Assembly: GCA_965203525.1 (NCBI GenBank)
Contig: OZ241898.1
Location: forward strand, 5,208,001-5,272,000
Source: WTFV01 sp965203525
GTDB taxonomy: Bacteria > Acidobacteriota > Vicinamibacteria > Vicinamibacterales > UBA8438
Direction: 5' to 3'
Length of the DNA stretch: 64,000 bases
The position numbers were made by a program, and so were the translations under genes. A model generated the notes under the pieces. It had not been told where the DNA came from. It saw only the letters and a list, made by a program, of their open reading frames with translations, and searched no databases. Below are positions 18,293-26,361 of the stretch, one piece after another (positions within the stretch are counted from its first letter, which is position 1; each line of letters opens with the position of its first letter).

Positions 18293-20466
18293 CAGCCGCG
18301 CCCGCCGTACTTCGCCTTCGCCTCCTGCCGCCGCGCGTGGAGGATCGGCTCGGTGTAGCCGCTCGGCTGCTCGCGTCCCTTGAACACCAGGTCGCAGGCG
18401 GCCTGGAAGGCGATGCTGTCGTCGAAGTTCGGCGCCATCGGCCGATAGCGCGGGTCGCCGGCGTTCTGGCGGTCGACGACCGCGGCCATCCGCTGCAGCG
18501 TCTCGCGCACCTGCGCCTCGGTGCAGACGCCGTGGCGCAGCCAGTTGGCGATGTGCTGGCTGGAGATGCGCAGCGTGGCCCGGTCCTCCATCAGTCCCAC
18601 GTTGTTGATGTCGGGGACCTTGGAGCAGCCGACGCCCTGGTCGACCCAGCGCACGACGTAGCCCAGGATGCCCTGGGCGTTGTTGTCGAGCTCCTGCCGG
18701 ACCTCCTCCGGCGACCAGTCCGGCCGCTCGGCGCGCGGAATCGTCAGGATCCGGTCGAGGTCGGCCCGCGGGCGCGACCGTAGCTCCGCCTGCCGCGCCG
18801 CCACGTCCACCCGGTGGTAGTGGGTCGCGTGCAGCGTGGCGGCGGTCGGCGAGGGGACCCAGGCGGTGTTGGCGCCCTGTTGCGGATGGCCGATCTTGGT
18901 CTTCAGCATGTCCGCCATCAGGTCGGGCATCGCCCACATGCCCTTGCCGATCTGGGCGTGGCCCGGCAGGCCGCACGCCAGCCCGACGTCGACGTTCCAG
19001 TCCTCGTAGGTGACCATCCAGTCGGCCGTCTTCATCTCCTTCTTGCGGATCATCGGCCCCGCTTCCATCGCGGTGCGCATCTCGTCGCCGGTACGGTCGA
19101 GGAAGCCGGTGTTGATGAAGAAGACGCGCTCCTGCGCGGCGCGCACGCACTCCTTCAGGTTCACCGTCGTCCGCCGCTCCTCGTCCATGATGCCGATCTT
19201 GATCGTGTGGCGGTCGAGGCCGAGCACGTCCTCCACCTGCGCGAGCGTCCGGTCGCAGAAGGCGACCTCCTCCGGCCCGTGCATCTTCGGCTTGACGATG
19301 TAGATGGAGCCGGCGCGGCTGTTCCTGCGGCTCCGGAGATCGTGGACGGCGATCAGCGACGAGATCATCGCGTCGAGGAGCCCTTCCGGCGCCTCGGCGC
19401 CGTCCCTGTCGAGGACGGCGGGGTTGGTCATCAGGTGTCCGACGTTGCGGATCAGCATCAGGCTGATACCGGGCAGGGTCAGGCTCGAGCCGTCCGGCGC
19501 GGTGTACTCGCGGGGCGGGTTCATGGCGCGGTCCACCATCCGGCCGCCCTTCTCGAAGCGGTCGGTCAGGTCGCCCTTGATCAGGCCCAGCCAGTTCCGG
19601 TAGGCGACCACCTTGTCCTCGGCGTCGACCGTCGACACCGAGTCCTCCAGGTCCATGATGGTCGTCGCCGCCGCCTCCAGCAGGACGTCCTTGACGCCGG
19701 CGCCGTCGTCCCGGCCGACGGGGTGGCCGCGGTCGATCGCGATCTCGACGTGCAGGCCGTTGTTGCGGAGCAGGACGGCCGACGGCGCGGCGGCGTCGCC
19801 GCGGTATCCGGCGAACTGCGCCGCGTCGGCCAGCCCGGTCGCGCGCCCGTCCCGCAACGTGACGGACAGCGCGCCGCCGGCCACCGCGTAGGACGCCGCG
19901 TCCTTGTGGCTGCCGCCGGCCAGCGGCACCGCGGCGTCGAGGAACTCGCGGGAGCGGGCGATCACCCGTGCGCCGCGCACCGGGTTGTACTCGGCGGTGC
20001 GCTCGCAGCCGTCGTCCTCGGGGACGGCGTCGGTGCCGTAGAGCGCGTCGTACAGGCTGCCCCAGCGGGCGTTGGCGGCGTTCAGCGCATAGCGCGGGTT
20101 GGTGACCGGCACGACGAGCTGCGGCCCGGCGACGGTCGAAATCTCCGGGTCGACGTTGGCCGTCGTCGCCGAGAAGTCGCCGCCCTCCGGCACCAGATAG
20201 CCGATCTCCCGGAGCATCGCCTTGTACTCCGGCAGGTCGATCGGCGCGTCGCGGTTCTCGCGGTACCAGGCGTCGATGCGGCGCTGCAGGTCCTCGCGCT
20301 TGGCGAGCAGCTCCCGGTTCCGCGGCGCCAGGCCGTGGACGAGCGCGTCGAAGCCGGACCAGAACGCCTCCCGGGACACCCCGGTGCCCGGCAGCGCCTC
20401 GTCGTTGATGAAGTCGTACAGCTCCTTGTCCACCCGGAGTCCGCCGGCCGCTATCCGATCCGCCAT
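18292..20466 (-). CDS. glcB: Malate synthase G
   Basis: A 724-residue malate synthase of the G isoform (about 720 residues; the A isoform is about 530). It condenses glyoxylate with acetyl-CoA to give malate. Recognisable blocks are TTIMDLEDSVSTVDAEDKV (Mg-binding and active-site region), LMLIRNVGHLMT, YIVKPKMHGPEEVAF, IGIMDEERRTTVNLKE and NNVGLMEDRATLRISSQ. It is the first gene of a minus-strand set followed by the GNAT gene (overlapping) and acsA. Isocitrate lyase is not in the window, so glyoxylate may come from glycolate or from a lyase gene elsewhere. Confidence 0.94.
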   Translation of the reverse strand: MADRIAAGGLRVDKELYDFINDEALPGTGVSREAFWSGFDALVHGLAPRNRELLAKREDLQRRIDAWYRENRDAPIDLPEYKAMLREIGYLVPEGGDFSATTANVDPEISTVAGPQLVVPVTNPRYALNAANARWGSLYDALYGTDAVPEDDGCERTAEYNPVRGARVIARSREFLDAAVPLAGGSHKDAASYAVAGGALSVTLRDGRATGLADAAQFAGYRGDAAAPSAVLLRNNGLHVEIAIDRGHPVGRDDGAGVKDVLLEAAATTIMDLEDSVSTVDAEDKVVAYRNWLGLIKGDLTDRFEKGGRMVDRAMNPPREYTAPDGSSLTLPGISLMLIRNVGHLMTNPAVLDRDGAEAPEGLLDAMISSLIAVHDLRSRRNSRAGSIYIVKPKMHGPEEVAFCDRTLAQVEDVLGLDRHTIKIGIMDEERRTTVNLKECVRAAQERVFFINTGFLDRTGDEMRTAMEAGPMIRKKEMKTADWMVTYEDWNVDVGLACGLPGHAQIGKGMWAMPDLMADMLKTKIGHPQQGANTAWVPSPTAATLHATHYHRVDVAARQAELRSRPRADLDRILTIPRAERPDWSPEEVRQELDNNAQGILGYVVRWVDQGVGCSKVPDINNVGLMEDRATLRISSQHIANWLRHGVCTEAQVRETLQRMAAVVDRQNAGDPRYRPMAPNFDDSIAFQAACDLVFKGREQPSGYTEPILHARRQEAKAKYGGRG

Positions 20467-20523
20467 GCCTGCCCCCTGCTCACTGGTTCCGTCGGGCCGC
20501 GCCGCCGCGCGGCCGGCAGGGGG

Positions 20524-20529
20524 ATTCTA
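20524..20529 (-). promoter_or_regulatory. Candidate -10 element for glcB
   Basis: On the minus strand GGAGTAGAATCCC contains TAGAAT (20529-20524), 58 nt before the ATG at 20466. The same TAGAAT hexamer serves the Rrf2 promoter at 5579. No clear -35 was found. Confidence 0.4.
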
Positions 20530-20570
20530 CTCCGCCGGCGGGAACCGCGATCGAACCGCCGCCTCCCGAC

Positions 20571-20750
20571 GTCTCCGGCGTGCGCCGGCGGGGGGCGCGC
20601 TCCTTGTCCGACTTGGGCGTGCCTGTCAACGTTGCCACGGAGGTCTCCGGCGTGCGCCGGCAGGGGCGCGTGCTCTGCGTCGTGCTCCGGCTGCGCCCGG
20701 GAGGACGTCCTCCCCCCGACTTCTTCGGCTGCGCCGGTGGGGGCGCGTGC
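20571..20750. repeat. Repeat locus with 72-bp spacing before the first CRTAC1 gene
   Basis: GTCTCCGGCGTGCGCCGGC begins at 20571 and again at 20643, exactly 72 bp apart; a third, diverged copy (TCTTCGGCTGCGCCGG) begins near 20722. Each contains the self-complementary CCGGCGTGCGCCGG. This occupies most of the 301-nt gap between the divergent genes glcB and the one at 20768. The gap holds no gene. Confidence 0.8.
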
Positions 20751-20759
20751 TAGACTGCG
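20746..20759 (+). promoter_or_regulatory. Shared promoter 14-mer for the CRTAC1-TPR operon
   Basis: CGTGCTAGACTGCG, identical to 8382-8395. The -10-like TAGACT (20751-20756) ends 11 nt before the GTG at 20768, implying a leader of only a few bases. No ribosome-binding site precedes the GTG, in agreement with that. Confidence 0.5.
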
Positions 20760-20767
20760 GGACTGAA

Positions 20768-22513
20768 GTGAGGATCCGGACCGCGTGGTTGGGGTCGTGC
20801 CTCGTGCTGGCCGCCGGCTGCGGCGGGCCGGGCGGCGCGGCCGGCCCCGGCCTCGACGGCGCGGCGCGCGCCGGCGCCGACTGGTTCGTCGACCGCGCGC
20901 AGGAGAGCGGTCTCGACTTCGTCCACTTCAACGGCGCCGCGGGCGGGTTCTACTATCCGGAGATCCTGCCGCCCGGCGTCGGCCTGCTCGATTACGACAA
21001 CGACGGCGACCTCGACGTCTACCTCGTGCAGGGCCGGAGGCTCGGCGCGGCCCCGGCCGTTGCGCCGGACCCGCCGGAGCGGGCGCTGCCGCTCACCGGC
21101 AGGCTCTACCGCAACGACCTGGAGACGGCGGCGGACGGCTCCCGCGCGGCGCGCTTCACCGACGTGACCGCCGCGAGCGGGATCGAAGCCGACGGGTTCG
21201 GCCTCGGGGTGGCCGCGGCCGACGTCGACAACGACGGCTGGACCGACCTGTTCCTGACCGACTTCGGCCCGGGGCGCCTCTACCTGAACCGGGGTGACGG
21301 CACGTTCCGCGACGCGTCGGCGGCGAGCGGCATCGACGGGGCGCCCGGGTTCGGGGTGTCCGCCGCGTTCGCCGACTACGATCGGGACGGCTGGCTCGAC
21401 CTCTACGTGGGCCACAACGTCAACTATGCGCTGGACAACACCATCGAGTGCTCCAACGTGACCGGCGCCCGCGACTACTGTCCGCCGGAGACCTACGGCG
21501 GGACGCCGGATCGTCTCTACCGCAACACCGGGGGCGGCCGCTTCGTCGACGTGAGCGACACGGCGCTGGTGGGCGGCCAGTTCGGGCCGGCCCTCGGCGT
21601 GGCGGCCGCCGACTACGACGGCGACGGCTGGATCGACGTCTACGTGGCCAACGACGCCACCGAGAACCTGCTCTGGCTCAATCAGCGGGACGGCACCCTG
21701 CGGGACGTCGCCCTGCTGTCCGGCGCCGCGCTGAGCGGGATGGGGCTGGCCGAGGCGAGCATGGGGGTGGACGCCGGCGACTACGACAACGACGGCGACG
21801 AAGACCTCTTCATGACCCACATCACGAACGAGGGCAACAACCTCTACGTGAACGACGGCGCCGCTTCGTTCCAGGATCGGAGCACCGTGTCGGGCCTCGG
21901 CGCCGGCAGCCTGCCGTACACCGGGTGGGGGACCACCTGGTTCGACTACGACAACGACGGCTGGCTCGATCTGCTGGCGGTGAACGGCACCGTCATCGCC
22001 AGTCCGGGCCCGGCGGACCGCCCGTTTCCGTACGACCAGCGGAAGTCGCTGTTCCGCAACCTGGGGGACGGCGCCTTCGAGGACGTGACCGGGCGGGCCG
22101 GCGCGGTGTTCGAGCTGTCCGAGACGGGCCGGGGCGCCGCCTTCGGCGACGTCGACAACGACGGCGACGTGGACGTGCTGGTGGGCAACGGCGCCGGTCC
22201 GGTGCGGCTGCTGATCAACCGGGTCGGCAACCGGCGGCACTGGCTCGGGCTGCGGCTCGCCGGCGTCGGCGGCCGCGACATGCTCGGGGCGCGGGTGGCG
22301 GTCCGGCGTCCGGGCGAGCCGACGCTGTGGCGCCGGGCGCGTTCGGACGGCAGCTACGCCTCGGCCAACGACCCGCGGGTGCTCGTCGGCCTGGGCGAGT
22401 CGGACGCCCGCCCCGCCGTCGAGGTGCGCTGGCCGGACGGGCGGACGGAGACCTGGGAGGACGTCGAGATCGACCGCTGGACGACGCTCGAGCAGGGGAC
22501 GGGGAGTTCCTGA
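20768..22513 (+). CDS. CRTAC1-like lipoprotein 1 (FG-GAP propeller plus ASPIC/UnbV)
   Basis: A 581-residue exported lipoprotein starting at GTG (VRIRTAWLGSCLVLAAGC); the lipobox LAAGC places the lipid-modified cysteine near residue 18. Repeated calcium-binding-like loops such as DYDNDGDLDVYLV, DVDNDGWTDLFLT, DYDGDGWIDVYVA and DVDNDGDVDVLVG indicate an integrin-like FG-GAP/VCBS beta-propeller. The C-terminal 100 residues (GARVAVRR to WPDGRTETWEDV) are the ASPIC/UnbV domain. Such proteins are extracellular and probably bind protein or polysaccharide partners; no catalytic site is evident. The stop overlaps the ATG of the TPR gene (TGATG). It is closely similar in layout to the CRTAC1 protein at 48042, pointing to duplication of a two-gene module. 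Confidence 0.85.
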   Translation: MRIRTAWLGSCLVLAAGCGGPGGAAGPGLDGAARAGADWFVDRAQESGLDFVHFNGAAGGFYYPEILPPGVGLLDYDNDGDLDVYLVQGRRLGAAPAVAPDPPERALPLTGRLYRNDLETAADGSRAARFTDVTAASGIEADGFGLGVAAADVDNDGWTDLFLTDFGPGRLYLNRGDGTFRDASAASGIDGAPGFGVSAAFADYDRDGWLDLYVGHNVNYALDNTIECSNVTGARDYCPPETYGGTPDRLYRNTGGGRFVDVSDTALVGGQFGPALGVAAADYDGDGWIDVYVANDATENLLWLNQRDGTLRDVALLSGAALSGMGLAEASMGVDAGDYDNDGDEDLFMTHITNEGNNLYVNDGAASFQDRSTVSGLGAGSLPYTGWGTTWFDYDNDGWLDLLAVNGTVIASPGPADRPFPYDQRKSLFRNLGDGAFEDVTGRAGAVFELSETGRGAAFGDVDNDGDVDVLVGNGAGPVRLLINRVGNRRHWLGLRLAGVGGRDMLGARVAVRRPGEPTLWRRARSDGSYASANDPRVLVGLGESDARPAVEVRWPDGRTETWEDVEIDRWTTLEQGTGSS

Positions 22514-24264
22514 TGCCGGCGGGACGAACGAAGGGGTTGCGACGGCCGGTCCCGGCGCGGGCCTGCGCCGCGCGTCGAGGCGGGCGGCCGTCCGCGCCGG
22601 GACGGCCGTTGCGCGGGCCGGTCCCGGCGCGGGCCTGCGCCGCGGCGCTCGGACTCGGACTCGCCGTGCTGGCCGCCGGGTGCTCCGCGCCGGACGGGAC
22701 GGCGGCGGGCGATTCGCCGCCGGTCGCCGGCGCGCGGGCCGCTACGGACGTCGCGGCCCCGTGCGGGGACGCGCTGCCGGATCTCGGCCGGGTCGGCGAG
22801 TCGGTGCGGACGCAGATTCGCCGGCAGCACGCCGCGTTGCCGCCGCGGGACGAGCGGGCGGGCATGCCGGCCGAGGCGCGGGCCGAGGCGCTGGGCGGGA
22901 TGGGGATGCTCCTGATGGCCTCCTGGTTCACGGAGGCGGCCGAGCCGTGTCTGCGCGAGGCGGCGGCGCTGGTCCCCGAAGACGTCCGCTGGCCTTACTA
23001 CCTCGCGCAGTTGCACCGCGACCGCGGCGCCCTGGAGGAGTCCGCCGCGTTCTTCGAGCAGGCGTTGCGGATCCGGCCCGAGGATCCGACGACGCTGTTC
23101 TGGCTCGGGGACGTCCGCCTGGAGCAGGGACGGCCGGAAGACGCCGAGCCGCTCTTCGCGCAGGCGTTGTCCCTGTACCCGTCTTCGCTGTCGGCGCGGT
23201 ACGGCCTGGCGCAGACGGCGCTGCTGGAGGAGGACTACCGCCGGGCGGCCGACCTGCTGGAGGAGATCCTGGCCCGCGACCCGGACGTCGGTGCCGTGCA
23301 CTATCCGCTGGGGATGGCCTACCGCGGGCTGGGGGACGACGCGCGGGCCGAGGAGCACCTGCGGCGGCGGGAGAACGCCGAGATCCGCCCCGCGGACCCG
23401 CTGATGGCGGCGCTCGACTCGCTGCTCGACGCGGCCGGGACCTACGAGAGCGGCGGGCTGGCGGCGCTCGACCGCGAAGAATGGCCGGCCGCGATCGAGC
23501 AGTTCCGGCAGGGGCTGGCGCTGGACCCGGACGACCCCGGGCTGCGGCACCGGCTCGGCACCGCGCTGTTCATGACCGGCGATCCCGCCGGCGCGATGGC
23601 CGAGTTCGAGCGGGTCGTGCGGACCACCCCGGACTACTTCCCGTCGCATTACAGCATCGGCGTACTGCTGCAGGAGACCGGGCGGCACGCCGAGGCGGTC
23701 GAGCGGTTCCGGATCGCGTTGCGCCACCGGCCGGGGGACGAGGCGGCCGGCCTGCGGATGGCGATCAGCCTGCGGCACGCGGGGGACCCGCGGGCGGCGC
23801 TGGCCCGCTACGAGGCGGTGCTGCGTTCGACCCCGGACGCGGCGGAGGCGCGCTTCGGCTACGTGATGGCCCTGGTGCAGCTCGGCCGCTGGCGCGAGGC
23901 GCACGATCGGCTGGTCACCGCGATGGAGGCGTTTCCGAACGAGACGTCCTTCCCGCACGCGCTGGCCCGACTGCTGGCCGCCGCGCCGGAGCCCGCGGTC
24001 CGCGACGGCCGGCGGGCGCTGGCGCTGGTCGAGCAGGTGATGGACGCCGAGCCCGAGCCGACCATCGATCTGGCGGAGACGATGGCGATGACGCTGGCCG
24101 AGCTGGGTCGCTTCGGCGAGGCCGCCGAGGTGCAGCGCACGCTGATCGGCGCCGCCGAGCTGGCGCGGCTGCCGGACGCCGTCCGGCGCCTGACCGTGAA
24201 TCTTCGGCGCTACGAACGGAGGGAGCCATGCCGGACGCCGTGGCCCGCCGACGCCATGCCGTAG
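22513..24264 (+). CDS. TPR lipoprotein 1
   Basis: A 583-residue protein with a long arginine/alanine-rich leader, then LGLGLAVLAAGC (lipobox near residue 54). From about residue 90 it is made of tetratricopeptide repeats (for example SAAFFEQALRIRPEDPTTLFWLGDV, AEPLFAQALSLYPSSLSARYGLA), so it is a periplasmic or surface scaffold. The leader contains a 72-bp direct duplication, which explains its unusual length. Its start overlaps the upstream CRTAC1 stop. The C-terminal CRTPWPADAMP closely matches CRTPWPAGEVP of the TPR protein at 50078, so these two are close paralogues. It probably partners the CRTAC1 protein. Confidence 0.82.
   Translation: MPAGRTKGLRRPVPARACAARRGGRPSAPGRPLRGPVPARACAAALGLGLAVLAAGCSAPDGTAAGDSPPVAGARAATDVAAPCGDALPDLGRVGESVRTQIRRQHAALPPRDERAGMPAEARAEALGGMGMLLMASWFTEAAEPCLREAAALVPEDVRWPYYLAQLHRDRGALEESAAFFEQALRIRPEDPTTLFWLGDVRLEQGRPEDAEPLFAQALSLYPSSLSARYGLAQTALLEEDYRRAADLLEEILARDPDVGAVHYPLGMAYRGLGDDARAEEHLRRRENAEIRPADPLMAALDSLLDAAGTYESGGLAALDREEWPAAIEQFRQGLALDPDDPGLRHRLGTALFMTGDPAGAMAEFERVVRTTPDYFPSHYSIGVLLQETGRHAEAVERFRIALRHRPGDEAAGLRMAISLRHAGDPRAALARYEAVLRSTPDAAEARFGYVMALVQLGRWREAHDRLVTAMEAFPNETSFPHALARLLAAAPEPAVRDGRRALALVEQVMDAEPEPTIDLAETMAMTLAELGRFGEAAEVQRTLIGAAELARLPDAVRRLTVNLRRYERREPCRTPWPADAMP
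22537..22645 (+). repeat. 72-bp-spaced duplication inside the TPR leader
   Basis: A 29-bp sequence starting GGCCGGTCCCGGCGCGGG is identical at 22544 and 22616, 72 bp apart; similarity extends 7 bp further upstream (22537/22609). It encodes the repeated peptide PVPARACAA in the signal-peptide region, in frame. Confidence 0.82.
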
Positions 24265-25232
24265 CGGGCGAACGCCCGCCGACGTCGTCCGATCGTGCGC
24301 CGCGGACGCGCGCCGCGGCCCCCGGACGCCGCGCCGCGAAGGAAAGAGGCGGTCCCTGCCGCGGCCCGCGGGGCGCCCGCGGCGCCCTGCCGGCGGCGGC
24401 CGCCGCCGCGCTGTGGCTGGCCGCCGCCGCGCCGCTCGCCGGACAGGGATCGCATGCGCAGGTCTACCTGACGGTGCTCGACCGGGACGGCGCGCCGATC
24501 GTCGACCTGCAACCTCGCGACGTGGTCGTGCGGGAGAACGGCGTGCCGGGCGAGGTGCTCCACCTCGTGCGGCCGCGGTCGCCGGCCGACGTCGCGCTCC
24601 TGGTCGATGCGAGCCGCGATTTCGTTTCCGCGACCCACCACCTGCGGCGCGGACTCCGGACGTTCGTCGACCGGCTGGCGGGCCGGGCGCGGACGTCGTT
24701 GATGATTTTCGACACCGGGGCGCGGAACGTGGTGGCGCCCACCCTGCGGGCCGCGCCGTTGCGCGCGGCGATCGACGCACTGTTTCCGAGCCCCGGCTTC
24801 CACGTCGGCGTCTTCCACGACGCCGTGATGCAGACCGCCCGGGGCATCGCCGAACGGCGGCCGCGCCGCCCGATCATCGTCGCGGTGACGTCGTCCGCCG
24901 CGAGCCGGTCGCCGTCGCGCCGGTACGTCCGGGACTTTCTGGATCCGCTGGTCTCGGTCGGCACGCCGGTGCACCTCGTGGTCCTGCGGCGGGGGCCGGG
25001 CGACCTGCGCGGCGGCCTGGCCGAGATCGCCGCGCGCACCGCGGGCCGCTTCGCGATGGTCGCGAACCAAACCCGGCTGGAGGAGCCGCTCGCCGCCATC
25101 GCCGACGAGATCCTGGCGCAGTACGTGCTGACCTACGCGCGCCCCGAGCTGCCGGACGACGCCGCGGACGTCGTGCTCGGTTTCCAGGTCGCGCGCGAGG
25201 ACGTCACGATCCGCGTGGCGCCGGTCTTCTGA
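24228..25232 (+). CDS. VWFA-related acidobacterial-type secreted protein 1
   Basis: A 334-residue protein of the VWFA-related acidobacterial domain family. The ATG at 24228 has a GGAGGGA ribosome site and overlaps the end of the TPR gene by 37 nt in another frame. A hydrophobic export segment lies at about 55-72. The mature part starts QVYLTVLDRDGAPIVDLQPRDVVVRENG (a small beta domain), followed by a von Willebrand A-like domain with strand LLVDAS. The metal site is degenerate (DASRD rather than DxSxS). It probably acts extracellularly in protein binding. The next gene encodes a clear tandem paralogue. Confidence 0.78.
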   Translation: MPDAVARRRHAVAGERPPTSSDRAPRTRAAAPGRRAAKERGGPCRGPRGARGALPAAAAAALWLAAAAPLAGQGSHAQVYLTVLDRDGAPIVDLQPRDVVVRENGVPGEVLHLVRPRSPADVALLVDASRDFVSATHHLRRGLRTFVDRLAGRARTSLMIFDTGARNVVAPTLRAAPLRAAIDALFPSPGFHVGVFHDAVMQTARGIAERRPRRPIIVAVTSSAASRSPSRRYVRDFLDPLVSVGTPVHLVVLRRGPGDLRGGLAEIAARTAGRFAMVANQTRLEEPLAAIADEILAQYVLTYARPELPDDAADVVLGFQVAREDVTIRVAPVF

Positions 25233-25282
25233 CCCGCCGTCCGGCGATCCGGCGCGGGGGCGTCCGTCCGCCCGACTTGGCG

Positions 25283-25288
25283 TATAGT
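25283..25288 (+). promoter_or_regulatory. Candidate -10 for the second VWFA gene
   Basis: TATAGT in the context GGCGTATAGTGGCG, 32 nt before the ATG at 25321, which also has an AAGGAGGA ribosome site (25307-25315). This gives a normal leader, unlike the near-leaderless starts elsewhere in the window. Confidence 0.4.
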
Positions 25289-25320
25289 GGCGTCGACCGG
25301 CAGCGCAAGGAGGACCGCCC

Positions 25321-26328
25321 ATGGCGACGTCGATGCGATCGTGCCGTTCGCCGCGTCTCCGCCCGTTCGTCGCCGCGGCCGCCGCCGCCCTCCTCTGGCC
25401 GGCGGCGGAAAGGGCCCTGCCGGCGCAGTCGGCCCAGCAGCTCTACCTGACGGTGCTCGACGCCGACGGCCGGCCGGTGGTCGACCTGCGGGCCCACGAA
25501 GTCTCCGTGGCGGAGAACGGCGTGCGGTGCGAGGTGCTGTACCTGGCGCGGCCGAGAGGTCCGGCGGACGTCTCGATCCTGGTCGACACGAGCGAAGCGG
25601 TCGTGCCGGCCACCACCCACGTCCGGCGGGCGCTGACCGAATTCGTCGACGCCCTGGACGGATACGCGCGCATGTCGCTGATGACCTTCGGCGATCTGCC
25701 GGTGCGGGTGGCGCCGCCGACGACCCGTCTCGATGCGATCCGGGAGGCGGTCGACCGCGTGTTTCCGGCCGTCGGCGCGATTCCACGCTTTCAGGACGCG
25801 CTGATCGAGACGGTTCGCGACATCCGCAACCGCCAGCCGAGCCGGCCCGCGCTGCTCATCATCACCTCGGATCAGGTGGCCGGCGCCTTCGCCACCGAGT
25901 CGCCCAACACGTCGGCCCGGCCGGTGTCGCAGGTCATCGAAGTGCTGCAGGCGATCGGCGCGCCGGTGCACATCGTGGCGCTGCGCAGCAGCGCGTCGTT
26001 CTCCATCGTGGGACGCGGCGTCTTCGATCGCGAGTCGGCCTTCAGCGGCACCGCCGACAACAACATGCGCAACTCGATCGTCGCCCGCGAGACCCGCGAC
26101 TGGCTGATGGCGCTGGAGACCGCGTCGCGGCGGACCGGCGGCCGGCTCGTCAACACCTACGCCAGCGCCGGCCTCGCGAAGCCGCTGCTGGAGATCGCCA
26201 ACGAGATCGCCGGCCAGTACGTGCTGACCTATTCCCGCGCCGCGCTGCCGCTCGACCTCGAAACGCTGGAGATCCGGATCGGGGTCGCGCGCGAGGACGT
26301 GACGGTGCGCGTGACGCCGGTGATCTGA
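25321..26328 (+). CDS. VWFA-related acidobacterial-type secreted protein 2
   Basis: A 335-residue paralogue of the preceding protein, with the same start of the mature region (QLYLTVLDADGRPVVDLRAHEVSVAENGV) and the same VWA strand (ILVDTS). The signal peptide spans about residues 1-36. The DTSEA sequence replaces the canonical DxSxS metal motif. A strong AAGGAGGA ribosome site precedes the ATG. It sits between the VWFA gene upstream and a CRTAC1-TPR pair downstream, all in one direction, so the run 20768-29657 may be one long transcription unit with an internal promoter here. Confidence 0.78.
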   Translation: MATSMRSCRSPRLRPFVAAAAAALLWPAAERALPAQSAQQLYLTVLDADGRPVVDLRAHEVSVAENGVRCEVLYLARPRGPADVSILVDTSEAVVPATTHVRRALTEFVDALDGYARMSLMTFGDLPVRVAPPTTRLDAIREAVDRVFPAVGAIPRFQDALIETVRDIRNRQPSRPALLIITSDQVAGAFATESPNTSARPVSQVIEVLQAIGAPVHIVALRSSASFSIVGRGVFDRESAFSGTADNNMRNSIVARETRDWLMALETASRRTGGRLVNTYASAGLAKPLLEIANEIAGQYVLTYSRAALPLDLETLEIRIGVAREDVTVRVTPVI

Positions 26329-26361
26329 GCGCGTGATGGCGATCGCCGACGGCTGCGCATC